From contig JAUQWZ010000011.1 of NCBI GenBank assembly GCA_030834905.1, forward strand, positions 310,001 to 374,000: a stretch of DNA of 64,000 nucleotides, in the 5' to 3' direction. Under the pieces are notes generated by a model, which had not been told where the DNA came from, did not search any database, and worked only from the letters and a program-made list of their open reading frames with translations. Positions 35,083 to 42,403 of this stretch are shown here, one piece after another (the stretch's first letter is position 1; every line of letters begins with the position of its first letter). Position numbers and translations under genes: made by a program. This stretch comes from Aggregatilineales bacterium (GTDB taxonomy: Bacteria > Chloroflexota > Anaerolineae > Aggregatilineales > Phototrophicaceae).

Positions 35083-35349
35083 ATGATTCAGGCACAGACC
35101 ACACTCACCCGACCGCAAATCACCGCGCTGCTGCTGGATGAGCTGCGCGATATGGACGTCACCATACCGGACTCGATTAACGACGATACCGCCTTCAAGG
35201 ATGATCTCGGCATCGACTCGCTTGGGATCGCCGAATTTGTGGCGCGTATGGAACAGACCTTCCGCGTCGAGATTTCCGACGACGACTGGCACACCCTCTA
35301 CACGCTGGGGCGTGCCGCCGACTACATCGAAAGCAGGCTTGGACAATGA
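35083..35349 (+). CDS. Acyl carrier protein
   Basis: The 88-residue product is a classic acyl carrier protein: acidic, four-helix, with the phosphopantetheine attachment Ser46 in DDLGIDSLGIAEF and a closing LGRAADYIESRL helix. ATG 35083 follows GAGGA by seven bases, ten bases after the peptidase stop. It overlaps the ketosynthase start as ATGA. It carries the growing acyl chain for the adjacent ketosynthase. This is a specialised ACP, not the housekeeping fatty-acid one, as no other fab genes are near. Confidence 0.9.
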   Translation: MIQAQTTLTRPQITALLLDELRDMDVTIPDSINDDTAFKDDLGIDSLGIAEFVARMEQTFRVEISDDDWHTLYTLGRAADYIESRLGQ

Positions 35350-36482
35350 GCGCCGCGCGAGCCGTCATCACCGGGATGGGCGCCATTACGCCGCTTGGCA
35401 GCACCATTAACGACCTGTGGGCGGCGCTGCTGGCAGGTCAGACTGCCGCCCGCGAATGGGATGATCTGGCGGAACAGGGCTTTCGGATCACCACCGCCTG
35501 TCGCATCCCCGGCTTTACAAGTCAGCCGCGCGGGCGTTTGATGGCAGTTACCGCCGCGCAGGACGCGGTCTATCACGCCGGGCTTTCGCTCCGGGGGCGC
35601 GTCGGCGTCTACGTGGGCACGACGATGGGCGAAAGCCTGGCATTTGAGCGCGCTGCCGAAGGTCAGCCGTTTGCCCTCGACGAAGCCGCCGCCAGCGCCT
35701 ATCCCCAGGCGCTTCAGCAGGCGCTTGGCATCGACGGTCCCGCCTACGCCTATGGAACCGCCTGCGCGGCGGGCAACTACGCCATCGGCGCGGCAGCCGA
35801 GGCTGTGCGAATGGGTCGGGTGGATGCCGCTATCGCGGGCGGAGTCGACGCCTTCTCACGCATCGCGATGGCGGGCTTCAGCCGTTCGCGGGCGATGACG
35901 CCCGAATACTGCCGTCCGTTTGACGCCGAGCGACGCGGGATGCAGCTTGGCGAAGGCGCTGGCTTCGTCGTCATCGAATCAGAAGACGCGGCGAAAAAGC
36001 GCGGCGCGTCGGTCTATGCCGCCGTTTCAACGCTGGGACTCTCGTGCGACGCTCACCACGCCACCGCCCCGCGCCCGGACGGTTCGGGCATGGCAGCCGC
36101 CATGACCCACGCGCTGCGGCAGGCAGGGCGAGCAACCGACGACATCGGCTTTATCTGCGCTCACGGCACCGGCACCCGCGCGTCGGACGCGGCGGAAGCG
36201 CTGGCGATCCGGTCGGTCTTCCCACATCAACCGCCAGTATCGGGAATCAAGGGGGCGCTTGGGCACTCACTCGGCGCGGCGACCGCCATCGAAGCGGTGA
36301 TCACGGCACTGGCGCTGCATCACCGCATCCTGCCGCCGACGGCAAATCACCAGCAGCCAGACCCCGACATGCAGATCGATGTCGTGACCGAAGCCCGCGA
36401 AAGCCGCGATCTGCGCTGGGCGCTGAACTGCGGCTACGCCTTTGGCGGCTTGAACTCGGCACTTTTGATGGAGGCAGCATGA
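35346..36482 (+). CDS. Beta-ketoacyl-ACP synthase, KAS II/type II PKS ketosynthase-like
   Basis: The 378-residue product is a condensing enzyme with an intact active site: Cys140 in YGTACAAGNYAIG, His273 in CAHGTGTRASD and His307 in KGALGHSLGAA. The N-terminus, AVITGMGAITPLGST, is typical of FabF and PKS ketosynthases. At 378 residues it is somewhat shorter than FabF (about 410), with a shortened segment after TACRIPGF. It condenses malonyl-ACP with an acyl primer. Four-base overlaps with the ACP before and the short KS-like gene after show tight coupling. Confidence 0.9.
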   Translation: MSAARAVITGMGAITPLGSTINDLWAALLAGQTAAREWDDLAEQGFRITTACRIPGFTSQPRGRLMAVTAAQDAVYHAGLSLRGRVGVYVGTTMGESLAFERAAEGQPFALDEAAASAYPQALQQALGIDGPAYAYGTACAAGNYAIGAAAEAVRMGRVDAAIAGGVDAFSRIAMAGFSRSRAMTPEYCRPFDAERRGMQLGEGAGFVVIESEDAAKKRGASVYAAVSTLGLSCDAHHATAPRPDGSGMAAAMTHALRQAGRATDDIGFICAHGTGTRASDAAEALAIRSVFPHQPPVSGIKGALGHSLGAATAIEAVITALALHHRILPPTANHQQPDPDMQIDVVTEARESRDLRWALNCGYAFGGLNSALLMEAA

Positions 36483-37054
36483 AACACCTGTGGATCACCA
36501 ATTCAGTCGAAACAGACTCCGGCGCTGTCGATTTTGAGCAGGCAGCCGAATGGGCGGCGGCGCAGCTCGTCACGCTGGTACCGGCACAGTTCGAGCCGGA
36601 ACGCGCCGGGCTGTACATCGCCACCCGCGATGCTGGCGCGTCGGCTTCGATCAGCTTCTGGAAACAGGCACTCGAAGCGGGCGCGGGCTTCGCCAATCCG
36701 CACGATTTCCCGTGGACGCTGGCGAGCAGTCCGGCGGGCTATCTGGCGCTTCTGCTTCAACTGCGGGGACCTAATTACACGCTGGTCGGCGCGGCGTCTG
36801 CCTCGCAGGGCGTCCTTCAGCACGCCTTTGACGATCTGGCGGCTGGTCGTGTCAGTACCGCGCTCGCCGTCCGGCTCGATCTGACGCCGCAGCCCCGACT
36901 GGCGGCGCTCTGGCTGGCGGACAGCGCGCCGCCGCGCAGCGGGCTTGCCCTCGACAGCGAAATGTATCTGGTCGCGCCTGAGGACGATGTCCTGGCGGCG
37001 CTGTGCAAAACGTTCCAGCACCGGCAGAGCGCCGCCGCCGTTGCTGCCGGATAA
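36479..37054 (+). CDS. Short ketosynthase-like protein without active-site Cys
   Basis: The 191-residue product resembles the N-terminal half of a ketosynthase, close to the Ketoacyl-synt_2 type found in aryl-polyene clusters. LVGAASASQGVLQHAFDDLA aligns with the nucleophile region of the neighbouring enzyme, but Ala stands where Cys140 would be; GRVSTALAV continues the alignment. No C-terminal thiolase half is present. It probably pairs with the full ketosynthase, in the way a chain-length factor does in type II PKS (inference). It starts in an ATGA overlap with the ketosynthase gene, and a terminator follows. Confidence 0.7.
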   Translation: MKHLWITNSVETDSGAVDFEQAAEWAAAQLVTLVPAQFEPERAGLYIATRDAGASASISFWKQALEAGAGFANPHDFPWTLASSPAGYLALLLQLRGPNYTLVGAASASQGVLQHAFDDLAAGRVSTALAVRLDLTPQPRLAALWLADSAPPRSGLALDSEMYLVAPEDDVLAALCKTFQHRQSAAAVAAG

Positions 37055-37090
37055 GAGAAAAACTTTAGCGCGAAGACGCGAAGACGCAGG

Positions 37091-37123
37091 GACGCAAAGG
37101 AAATATCACTCTTTGCGTCTTTC
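37091..37123 (+). terminator. Terminator-like hairpin after the C25-ACP-KS operon
   Basis: GACGCAAAG pairs with CTTTGCGTC across an 11-nt loop, followed by TTTCTTC. The wider region (37070-37150) is a further imperfect inverted repeat of GCGAAGACGC/CTTGCGC-type sequence, a common REP-like intergenic element in bacteria. Confidence 0.6.
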
Positions 37124-37235
37124 TTCTATTCCTTGCGCCCTTGCGTTGAATCTTTTTGCTTTCCCCTGCTGTGCAGACTCCACTTCAGGCGGTATCATTC
37201 CCCCTATTGTGTTCAATTGACCGGATACTGCCTGC

Positions 37236-38357
37236 ATGAACGTTCACGGAAAACCCTACCGCACCATCTGGATCAGCCCGCAGGACTCGCGTGTCGTCCA
37301 GATCATTGACCAGCGGGTGCTGCCCTATCAGTTTGTCATCCTCGATCTGACCACCGTTGACGACGTTGCTCACGCCATCAAGGACATGACGGTGCGCGGC
37401 GCGGGCTTGATTGGCGCGACGGCGGGCTACGGCATGTATATCGCCGCGCTCCACGCGCCCCGCCACAGCCGCGATGCCTTCCTCGAAGCTCTGCGAGCCG
37501 ACGGCGAAAAGCTGAAGATTACCCGCCCCACCGCCGTCAATCTGGCTTGGGCGGTGGAGCGACAGCTTGCCGCGATAGCGACCGGCAGCGACGTGGAAGA
37601 CATGATTGATACTGCCCTGCGCACCGCCAACGAGATCGCTGACGAGGACGCCGAATTCTGCCGCCGCATTGGCGAACACGGGCTGGCGCTGATTGAGGAT
37701 ATCAGCCGCCGTAAGCCGGGCGAGCCGGTCAATATCCTGACCCACTGCAACGCCGGATGGCTGGCGTTTGTCGATTACGGATCGGCGACCGCGCCTATAT
37801 ATGCCGCCCATAATCAGGGCATTGACGTTCACGTCTGGGTAGACGAAACGCGCCCGCGTAATCAGGGCGCGCGCCTGACCGCCTGGGAACTGGGTCAGCA
37901 TGGCGTTCCCCACACGGTCATCGCCGATAACGCGGGCGGTCACCTGATGCAGCATGGACTGGTCGATCTGGTAATCGTTGGCAGCGACCGCACCACCTAC
38001 ACCGGCGATGTCGCCAACAAAATCGGCACCTATCTGAAGGCGCTGGCGGCGCGCGATAATCACATTCCCTTTTATGCCGCCCTGCCTTCGTCCACCATCG
38101 ACTGGCAGATGCGCGACGGCGTCGCCGAAATCCCCATCGAGGAGCGCGACGCCGCCGAGGTGAGCCAGATCGCCGGGCTGCATAACGGCGAGATCTTCAC
38201 CGTACAGCTTACGCCCGAAGACAGCGCGGCGGCGAATTACGGCTTCGACGTGACGCCTGCCCGATTAGTCACCGGCATCATCACCGAGCGCGGCATCTGC
38301 GAGGCGTCGGAAACGGGCGTACTGTCGCTGTATCCTGAGAAGAAGTCTGCCCCATGA
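37236..38357 (+). CDS. mtnA: S-methyl-5-thioribose-1-phosphate isomerase
   Basis: The 373-residue product belongs to the MtnA/eIF2B-like isomerase family. DMTVRGAGLIGATAGYGMY is the N-terminal signature, ILTHCNAGWLA holds the catalytic Cys, and IVGSDRTTYTGDVANKIGTY holds the catalytic Asp and the conserved GDVANKIGT. It converts 5-methylthioribose-1-phosphate to methylthioribulose-1-phosphate in methionine salvage. The length is normal. No other mtn gene is adjacent; instead a Gfo/Idh/MocA oxidoreductase overlaps it by four bases, so a related sugar-phosphate isomerase role is possible. Confidence 0.88.
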   Translation: MNVHGKPYRTIWISPQDSRVVQIIDQRVLPYQFVILDLTTVDDVAHAIKDMTVRGAGLIGATAGYGMYIAALHAPRHSRDAFLEALRADGEKLKITRPTAVNLAWAVERQLAAIATGSDVEDMIDTALRTANEIADEDAEFCRRIGEHGLALIEDISRRKPGEPVNILTHCNAGWLAFVDYGSATAPIYAAHNQGIDVHVWVDETRPRNQGARLTAWELGQHGVPHTVIADNAGGHLMQHGLVDLVIVGSDRTTYTGDVANKIGTYLKALAARDNHIPFYAALPSSTIDWQMRDGVAEIPIEERDAAEVSQIAGLHNGEIFTVQLTPEDSAAANYGFDVTPARLVTGIITERGICEASETGVLSLYPEKKSAP

Positions 38358-39379
38358 AGATCATTCAGGTGGGTTTGGGCGGCATGGGCAACGCCTGGCT
38401 CAACGCGGCGCGTCACCTGCCCGAAATCGAATACGCGGGCTTCGTCGAAATTAACGAAACCATTGCCAGAGCGCAGGCGGAACGCTACGGACTGGATGCC
38501 TCGCTCATCTTTCACACGCTCGACGAGGCACTGGCAGCGGTGCAGACCGACGGCGTGCTCGACATCACCCCGCCGCAGTTCCACCGGTCAATCGCCCTGA
38601 CGGCGCTGGAGCATGGGATTCCGGTTCTCTCCGAGAAGCCGCTGGCGGATACCCTCGACGCCGGGCGCGAGATCGTCGCCGCCGCCAACCGGACGGGCGT
38701 GCTGCACATGGTGGCGCAGAACCGCCGTTACAGCGTGCCCGCCCAGACACTTAAGCGGGTGCTGGCAAGCGGTGAAATGGGTCAGGTGGCGTCGGTGAGC
38801 GTGGAGTTCTTCCGCGGACCTCATTTTGGCGGCTTCCGCGACCAGATGCCCTATCCGCTGATCATCGATATGGCGATTCACCATTTCGACATGATGCGTT
38901 TCTTCCTCGATAGCGACCCGGTTGCCACTGCCGGGCGGTCGTGGAATCCACCCTGGAGTTGGTACAGAGGCGATGCGTCCGCCGCCGTCCTGCTGGAATT
39001 TGCCAGCGGCGCGGTCGTCTCGTACAGCGGGTCGTGGTGCTCGCGCGGCGTGGAAACCTCGTGGAACGCCCACTGGCGCTTTGAATGTGAATTTGGCGCG
39101 GTCGTCATGCACAACGATCAGGTGTTCATCGGGCGAAACGACGAGGCGCGCAGCCTGACCGCCGCCCGTGAGACAGATGCCTCAATGCTGGTACCGCCGG
39201 TCATAATGACCTACACCGACCAGACCTACCTGCTGCGGGAATTTTATCAGGCTGTCACCAGCGGCAGCGTCCCGGCGACCATCTGCCAGGATAACCTCAA
39301 ATCGCTGGCTGTGGTCTTTGACGCGGTGCGCGCCTTTGAAAGCGGCACTACGGTTCGTTCCGAGTCCGCCGTTCCCTGA
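38354..39379 (+). CDS. Gfo/Idh/MocA-family NAD(P)-dependent oxidoreductase
   Basis: The 341-residue product has the N-terminal Rossmann fold IIQVGLGGMGNAWLNAA, the family motif SEKPLADTLDAGREIV with the Lys-Pro pair, and MVAQNRRYSVPAQ. The C-terminal domain has FRDQMPYPLIIDMAIHHFDM with the catalytic-type Asp and His. Such enzymes oxidise or reduce sugars and inositols. It is coupled to mtnA by an ATGA overlap, suggesting both act in the same sugar or thiosugar route; the substrate cannot be named. Confidence 0.88.
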   Translation: MKIIQVGLGGMGNAWLNAARHLPEIEYAGFVEINETIARAQAERYGLDASLIFHTLDEALAAVQTDGVLDITPPQFHRSIALTALEHGIPVLSEKPLADTLDAGREIVAAANRTGVLHMVAQNRRYSVPAQTLKRVLASGEMGQVASVSVEFFRGPHFGGFRDQMPYPLIIDMAIHHFDMMRFFLDSDPVATAGRSWNPPWSWYRGDASAAVLLEFASGAVVSYSGSWCSRGVETSWNAHWRFECEFGAVVMHNDQVFIGRNDEARSLTAARETDASMLVPPVIMTYTDQTYLLREFYQAVTSGSVPATICQDNLKSLAVVFDAVRAFESGTTVRSESAVP

Positions 39380-39449
39380 GTTTCCCCTAACCACCGTCTG
39401 AAACCACGCCAAGACTGCGACTCCGTCAAGTGTCATCGCTTGTTTTACT

Positions 39450-39470
39450 GCGGCTGGCGGTCACAGCCGC
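39450..39470. terminator. Hairpin in the gap before the archaellin genes
   Basis: GCGGCTG and CAGCCGC pair around a 7-nt loop, 70 bases after the oxidoreductase stop, within a 250-bp gap. The rest of the gap is AT-rich leader sequence; no convincing promoter was recognised for the archaellin genes. Confidence 0.45.
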
Positions 39471-39629
39471 CGCGCATATCAATTCTTCCTCAATGTTCAC
39501 GTGTGGAAATTCCGTAAAAGGCTTCTGAATTATTCGTGAATATAGTGTTCCTCAATTATTCTTCGTCGGCGTTGATGCTAATTTGGAGAAAGTCAGTTAA
39601 TCAAATAGGTTCTCGTTAGGGAGAAAACA

Positions 39630-40208
39630 ATGATCAAGTCAATGAAGCTCCACAAGAATGAAAACGGTCAGGCAGCGCTCGAAACCGCCATCATTCTCAT
39701 CGCCTTCGTAGTGGTCGCATCGGTGTTCGCCTTCGCCATCCTTTCGGCGGGGTCGGCTTCGACAGAACGTGGCGAGCAGGCAATTTATTCCGGTCTGGAA
39801 GGCGTCCAGTCTTCGATGGAAGTCAAGGGCGCGGTTATCGCCCAGGGCGCAAGTGGGAATGTCAGCAACGTTATTTTCACCATCGCCCCGGTGAACGGCG
39901 GCGAACCGATTAACCTGGCGCTGGAGGGTGGCGCTGGAACTACCGGCGATGTCGTCATCAGCTATCGCGACTCCGCCAATCTCGTCGCCACCATTCCCTT
40001 CACCGTCAAGTGGATTCGCAGCAACGAAACGCCAGCCGACGCGCTGCTGGAAGAAGGCGAGCTTGCCGAAATCACAGTCAATGTTGCTGGTCAGACGCTG
40101 GGCGCAAACGAAACTTTCTCGCTTGAAGTGAAACCGCCGACCGGTGGCATCATTCAAATCAACCGTACCACGCCCGCCGCCATTGAAACGGTCATGGAAC
40201 TTCGCTAA
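39630..40208 (+). CDS. arlB: Archaellin (archaeal-type flagellin), copy 1
   Basis: The 192-residue product is an archaellin-like type IV pilin. The short basic leader ends KNENG, and the mature protein starts QAALETAIILIAFVVVASVF with Glu at +5, the class III signal cut by a prepilin peptidase. After the long N-terminal helix the SAGSASTERGEQAIYSGLEG segment resembles archaellins. The outer domain of about 130 residues is beta-rich. AGGGAG lies six bases before ATG 39630. It forms the filament with the second copy directly downstream. The genes encoding the ArlF, ArlG, ArlH, ArlI and ArlJ motor follow, which supports archaellum rather than a simple pilus. Confidence 0.88.
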   Translation: MIKSMKLHKNENGQAALETAIILIAFVVVASVFAFAILSAGSASTERGEQAIYSGLEGVQSSMEVKGAVIAQGASGNVSNVIFTIAPVNGGEPINLALEGGAGTTGDVVISYRDSANLVATIPFTVKWIRSNETPADALLEEGELAEITVNVAGQTLGANETFSLEVKPPTGGIIQINRTTPAAIETVMELR

Positions 40209-40271
40209 GTCTATCCTGGTTCAATCATATCCAAGCAGTATCCAGACACGATCTCTGAGGAGAGAAACACA

Positions 40272-40868
40272 ATGTTCAGCACTAAGCTTCACAAGAATGA
40301 AAACGGTCAGGCAGCGCTCGAAACTGCCATCATCCTCATCGCCTTCGTAGTGGTCGCATCGGTGTTCGCCTTCGCCATCCTTTCGGCGGGGTCGGCTTCA
40401 ACAGAACGCGGCGAGCAGGCAATCTATTCCGGTCTGGAAGGCGTCCAGTCTTCAATGGAAGTCAAGGGCGCGGTCATCGCCCAGGGCGCAAGCGGCAACG
40501 TCAACACTGTCGTCTTCACCATCGCCCCGGTGAACGGCGGTCAGCCGATTAACCTGGGCAAGGACGCCGCGTTGGGGACGACCGGCGACGTCGTCATCAG
40601 CTACCGGGACGCGACCAATATTGTGAATTCCATTCCCTTCACGGTCAACTGGATTCGCTACAACGAAGGAACCGCTGTCACCGACGCCGACGCGCTGCTG
40701 GAAGAAGGCGAGCTGGCACAGATCACGGTTGACCTGACCGGTCTGACCCCCACGAAACTGGCTGCCAACACCGCCTTCACGCTGGAAATCAAGCCGCCAA
40801 CCGGTGGTGTCATTCAAATCAACCGCACCACGCCCGCCGCCATCGAAGCGGTCATGGAACTTCGCTAA
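40272..40868 (+). CDS. arlB: Archaellin (archaeal-type flagellin), copy 2
   Basis: The 198-residue product is a paralogue of the preceding gene. From HKNENGQAALE to about residue 75 the two proteins are identical and the DNA nearly so; the outer domains differ (for example GKDAALGTTGDVV against LEGGAGTTGDVV) and end alike, IQINRTTPAAIE[TA]VMELR. The same prepilin cleavage site, G|QAALE, is present. A 63-bp gap separates the genes, with GAGGAG before this ATG. The two may be major and minor filament subunits. A hairpin after this gene suggests high archaellin expression relative to the motor genes. Confidence 0.88.
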   Translation: MFSTKLHKNENGQAALETAIILIAFVVVASVFAFAILSAGSASTERGEQAIYSGLEGVQSSMEVKGAVIAQGASGNVNTVVFTIAPVNGGQPINLGKDAALGTTGDVVISYRDATNIVNSIPFTVNWIRYNEGTAVTDADALLEEGELAQITVDLTGLTPTKLAANTAFTLEIKPPTGGVIQINRTTPAAIEAVMELR

Positions 40869-40889
40869 GGCTATCGATATTTGACAGTG

Positions 40890-40911
40890 GGGCGGCTGGC
40901 AGCAGCCGCCC
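40890..40911 (+). terminator. Hairpin after the archaellin genes
   Basis: GGGCGGCTG/CAGCCGCCC, a perfect 9-bp stem with a 4-nt loop, 21 bases after the second archaellin stop, followed by TTCATT. A partial terminator here would keep archaellin levels above those of the motor genes. Confidence 0.65.
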
Positions 40912-40994
40912 TTCATTCAGCCACCTAACCAACAGACCGCAATTTACAGGACAACTTTCACCGCCCAGGCGGTTCAGCGGCAGGAGACGAAGGC

Positions 40995-41867
40995 ATGAAT
41001 TTGGAACAGCGAGTGGAAGAGTTGGAGATGGAGGTTCAGCTTCTTAAAGGGCAGATTCAGACGACGCTGCTCGATATCCACGAAATGCTGCTCAACCGAA
41101 CTTACCCCGCGCTTCATGCTGGAGAACCTTCCACAACCGCCGCCACCGCCGCTGAGACTCCCGCCGCGCCGGTGCATCGCATCTCGCTGGCGCAGCCGCT
41201 GCCGGACGAAGATGATGAGGACGGCACCGTACCCGACGCCTCACTCTTCCGCAAAGTCAACACGATTGACGACCTGCCGCTGCCTAATTCTGCTCCGGCA
41301 TATCCGCCAGCCGCGACCGACCGCGCTGACTGGACGCCCGCTAACCCGCGTGATACTGGCGTGGGTGGCTGGACAGACGCGATCAGCAACCCGCGCGACG
41401 CCAGCCCGCACGACTGGATTGAACTGGAAAACTGGGTGGGTCAGAAAGTTGAGCAGCTTGGAATCAATCGTACCCGCGAACTCATCAATCTTTACGCGCG
41501 ACAGGAGCGCTTCACCACCCAGGAATGCGACCTGTTGATGCAGTTTGTAGATATCTACGACGACGCTGTTCCCACGCCTTCATCTGCCCGCCATCCGGTC
41601 AGCGGCGCATCAGCCAACGGACACGCGCCATCCGCTGCGCGCGCTTCGGGCAGCAGCGCTCGCCCGTCGATTGTGCCACAGACACGGACAGTCGTGAATG
41701 AAATTCGCACCGAGCTGCGGCATCAGAATGACAGATCCTGGGCGCAGGACGAAGCGCTGTCCGATCAACTGAGCGAGCAGCAGGGATTGGTGCTGCGCCT
41801 GATCGCGGGAATCCTGAATGCTGGCGACAACCCGCCCGCGTCGAACCACGGACGCCGCAAGCGCTGA
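40995..41867 (+). CDS. Putative ArlC/D/E-like archaellum cytosolic protein
   Basis: The 290-residue soluble product has an N-terminal coiled coil (LEQRVEELEMEVQLLKGQIQ), a long Pro/Ala/Asp-rich linker, and a compact helical domain at about 140-195 (WIELENWVGQKVEQLGINR, then LINLYARQERFTTQECDLLM). That domain resembles the small ArlD/E module in layout (a Trp-led helix, a VEKLG-like turn, then a second helix), but similarity is weak. The C-terminal region is again low complexity plus a helix. In archaea, ArlC/D/E link the motor to the chemotaxis machinery. Position between archaellins and arlF supports this role. AGGAG precedes the ATG. Confidence 0.5.
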   Translation: MNLEQRVEELEMEVQLLKGQIQTTLLDIHEMLLNRTYPALHAGEPSTTAATAAETPAAPVHRISLAQPLPDEDDEDGTVPDASLFRKVNTIDDLPLPNSAPAYPPAATDRADWTPANPRDTGVGGWTDAISNPRDASPHDWIELENWVGQKVEQLGINRTRELINLYARQERFTTQECDLLMQFVDIYDDAVPTPSSARHPVSGASANGHAPSAARASGSSARPSIVPQTRTVVNEIRTELRHQNDRSWAQDEALSDQLSEQQGLVLRLIAGILNAGDNPPASNHGRRKR

Positions 41868-41885
41868 GGGAGCGCGACCTGACTC

Positions 41886-42398
41886 ATGGACAAGACAATT
41901 GTTACCGCAATGTTGATAGTGATCAGCATGGTCACCGCGCTGCTGCTGTTCAACATCACCTATCCGGCAATCGTCCAGGGAGGCGATTCCATCACCAGCA
42001 TGGCGTATGGGGTAACCGACCGCATGAACAGCGGGATCACCATCATCCATGCCAGCGCCGAACTGACCAGCAGCGGCTGGTGGAATGACGCCAACGGCAA
42101 CGGCGCTTTCGACGTGAATGCCTGGGTGAAAAATACCGGCGCGTCCCGCGTCGCGGCGGTGGACAGCCTCGACATCTTTTTTGGTCCCGATGGCAACTTC
42201 GCCCGCATCCCGCATCAAAGTCAGGCAAACGGCAGTCTCCCTTACTGGACGGCAGCGCCGGTTAATGGCAGCAGTTGGGACCCCACCGGAACGCTTCAGA
42301 TATCCATTCGCTATTCGACAGCGCTAGCCAACGGGCGTTACTTCCTGAAAGTCACCCTGCCAACCGGCGTTTCGGGCGACTATTACCTGGGAATATAG
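41886..42398 (+). CDS. arlF: Archaellum stator-like protein ArlF
   Basis: The 170-residue product has one N-terminal TM helix (VTAMLIVISMVTALLLFNIT) and an outer beta-sandwich domain with NAWVKNTGASRVAAVDSLDI, the strand pattern typical of ArlF/ArlG. In archaea these proteins form a stator filament anchoring the motor to the cell envelope. It begins 18 bases after the preceding gene and ends five bases before arlG. An inserted NDANGNGAFDVN segment looks like a calcium-binding loop. ArlF versus ArlG naming between this gene and the next is by order and could be swapped. Confidence 0.72.
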   Translation: MDKTIVTAMLIVISMVTALLLFNITYPAIVQGGDSITSMAYGVTDRMNSGITIIHASAELTSSGWWNDANGNGAFDVNAWVKNTGASRVAAVDSLDIFFGPDGNFARIPHQSQANGSLPYWTAAPVNGSSWDPTGTLQISIRYSTALANGRYFLKVTLPTGVSGDYYLGI

Positions 42399-42403
42399 CG
42401 CTC

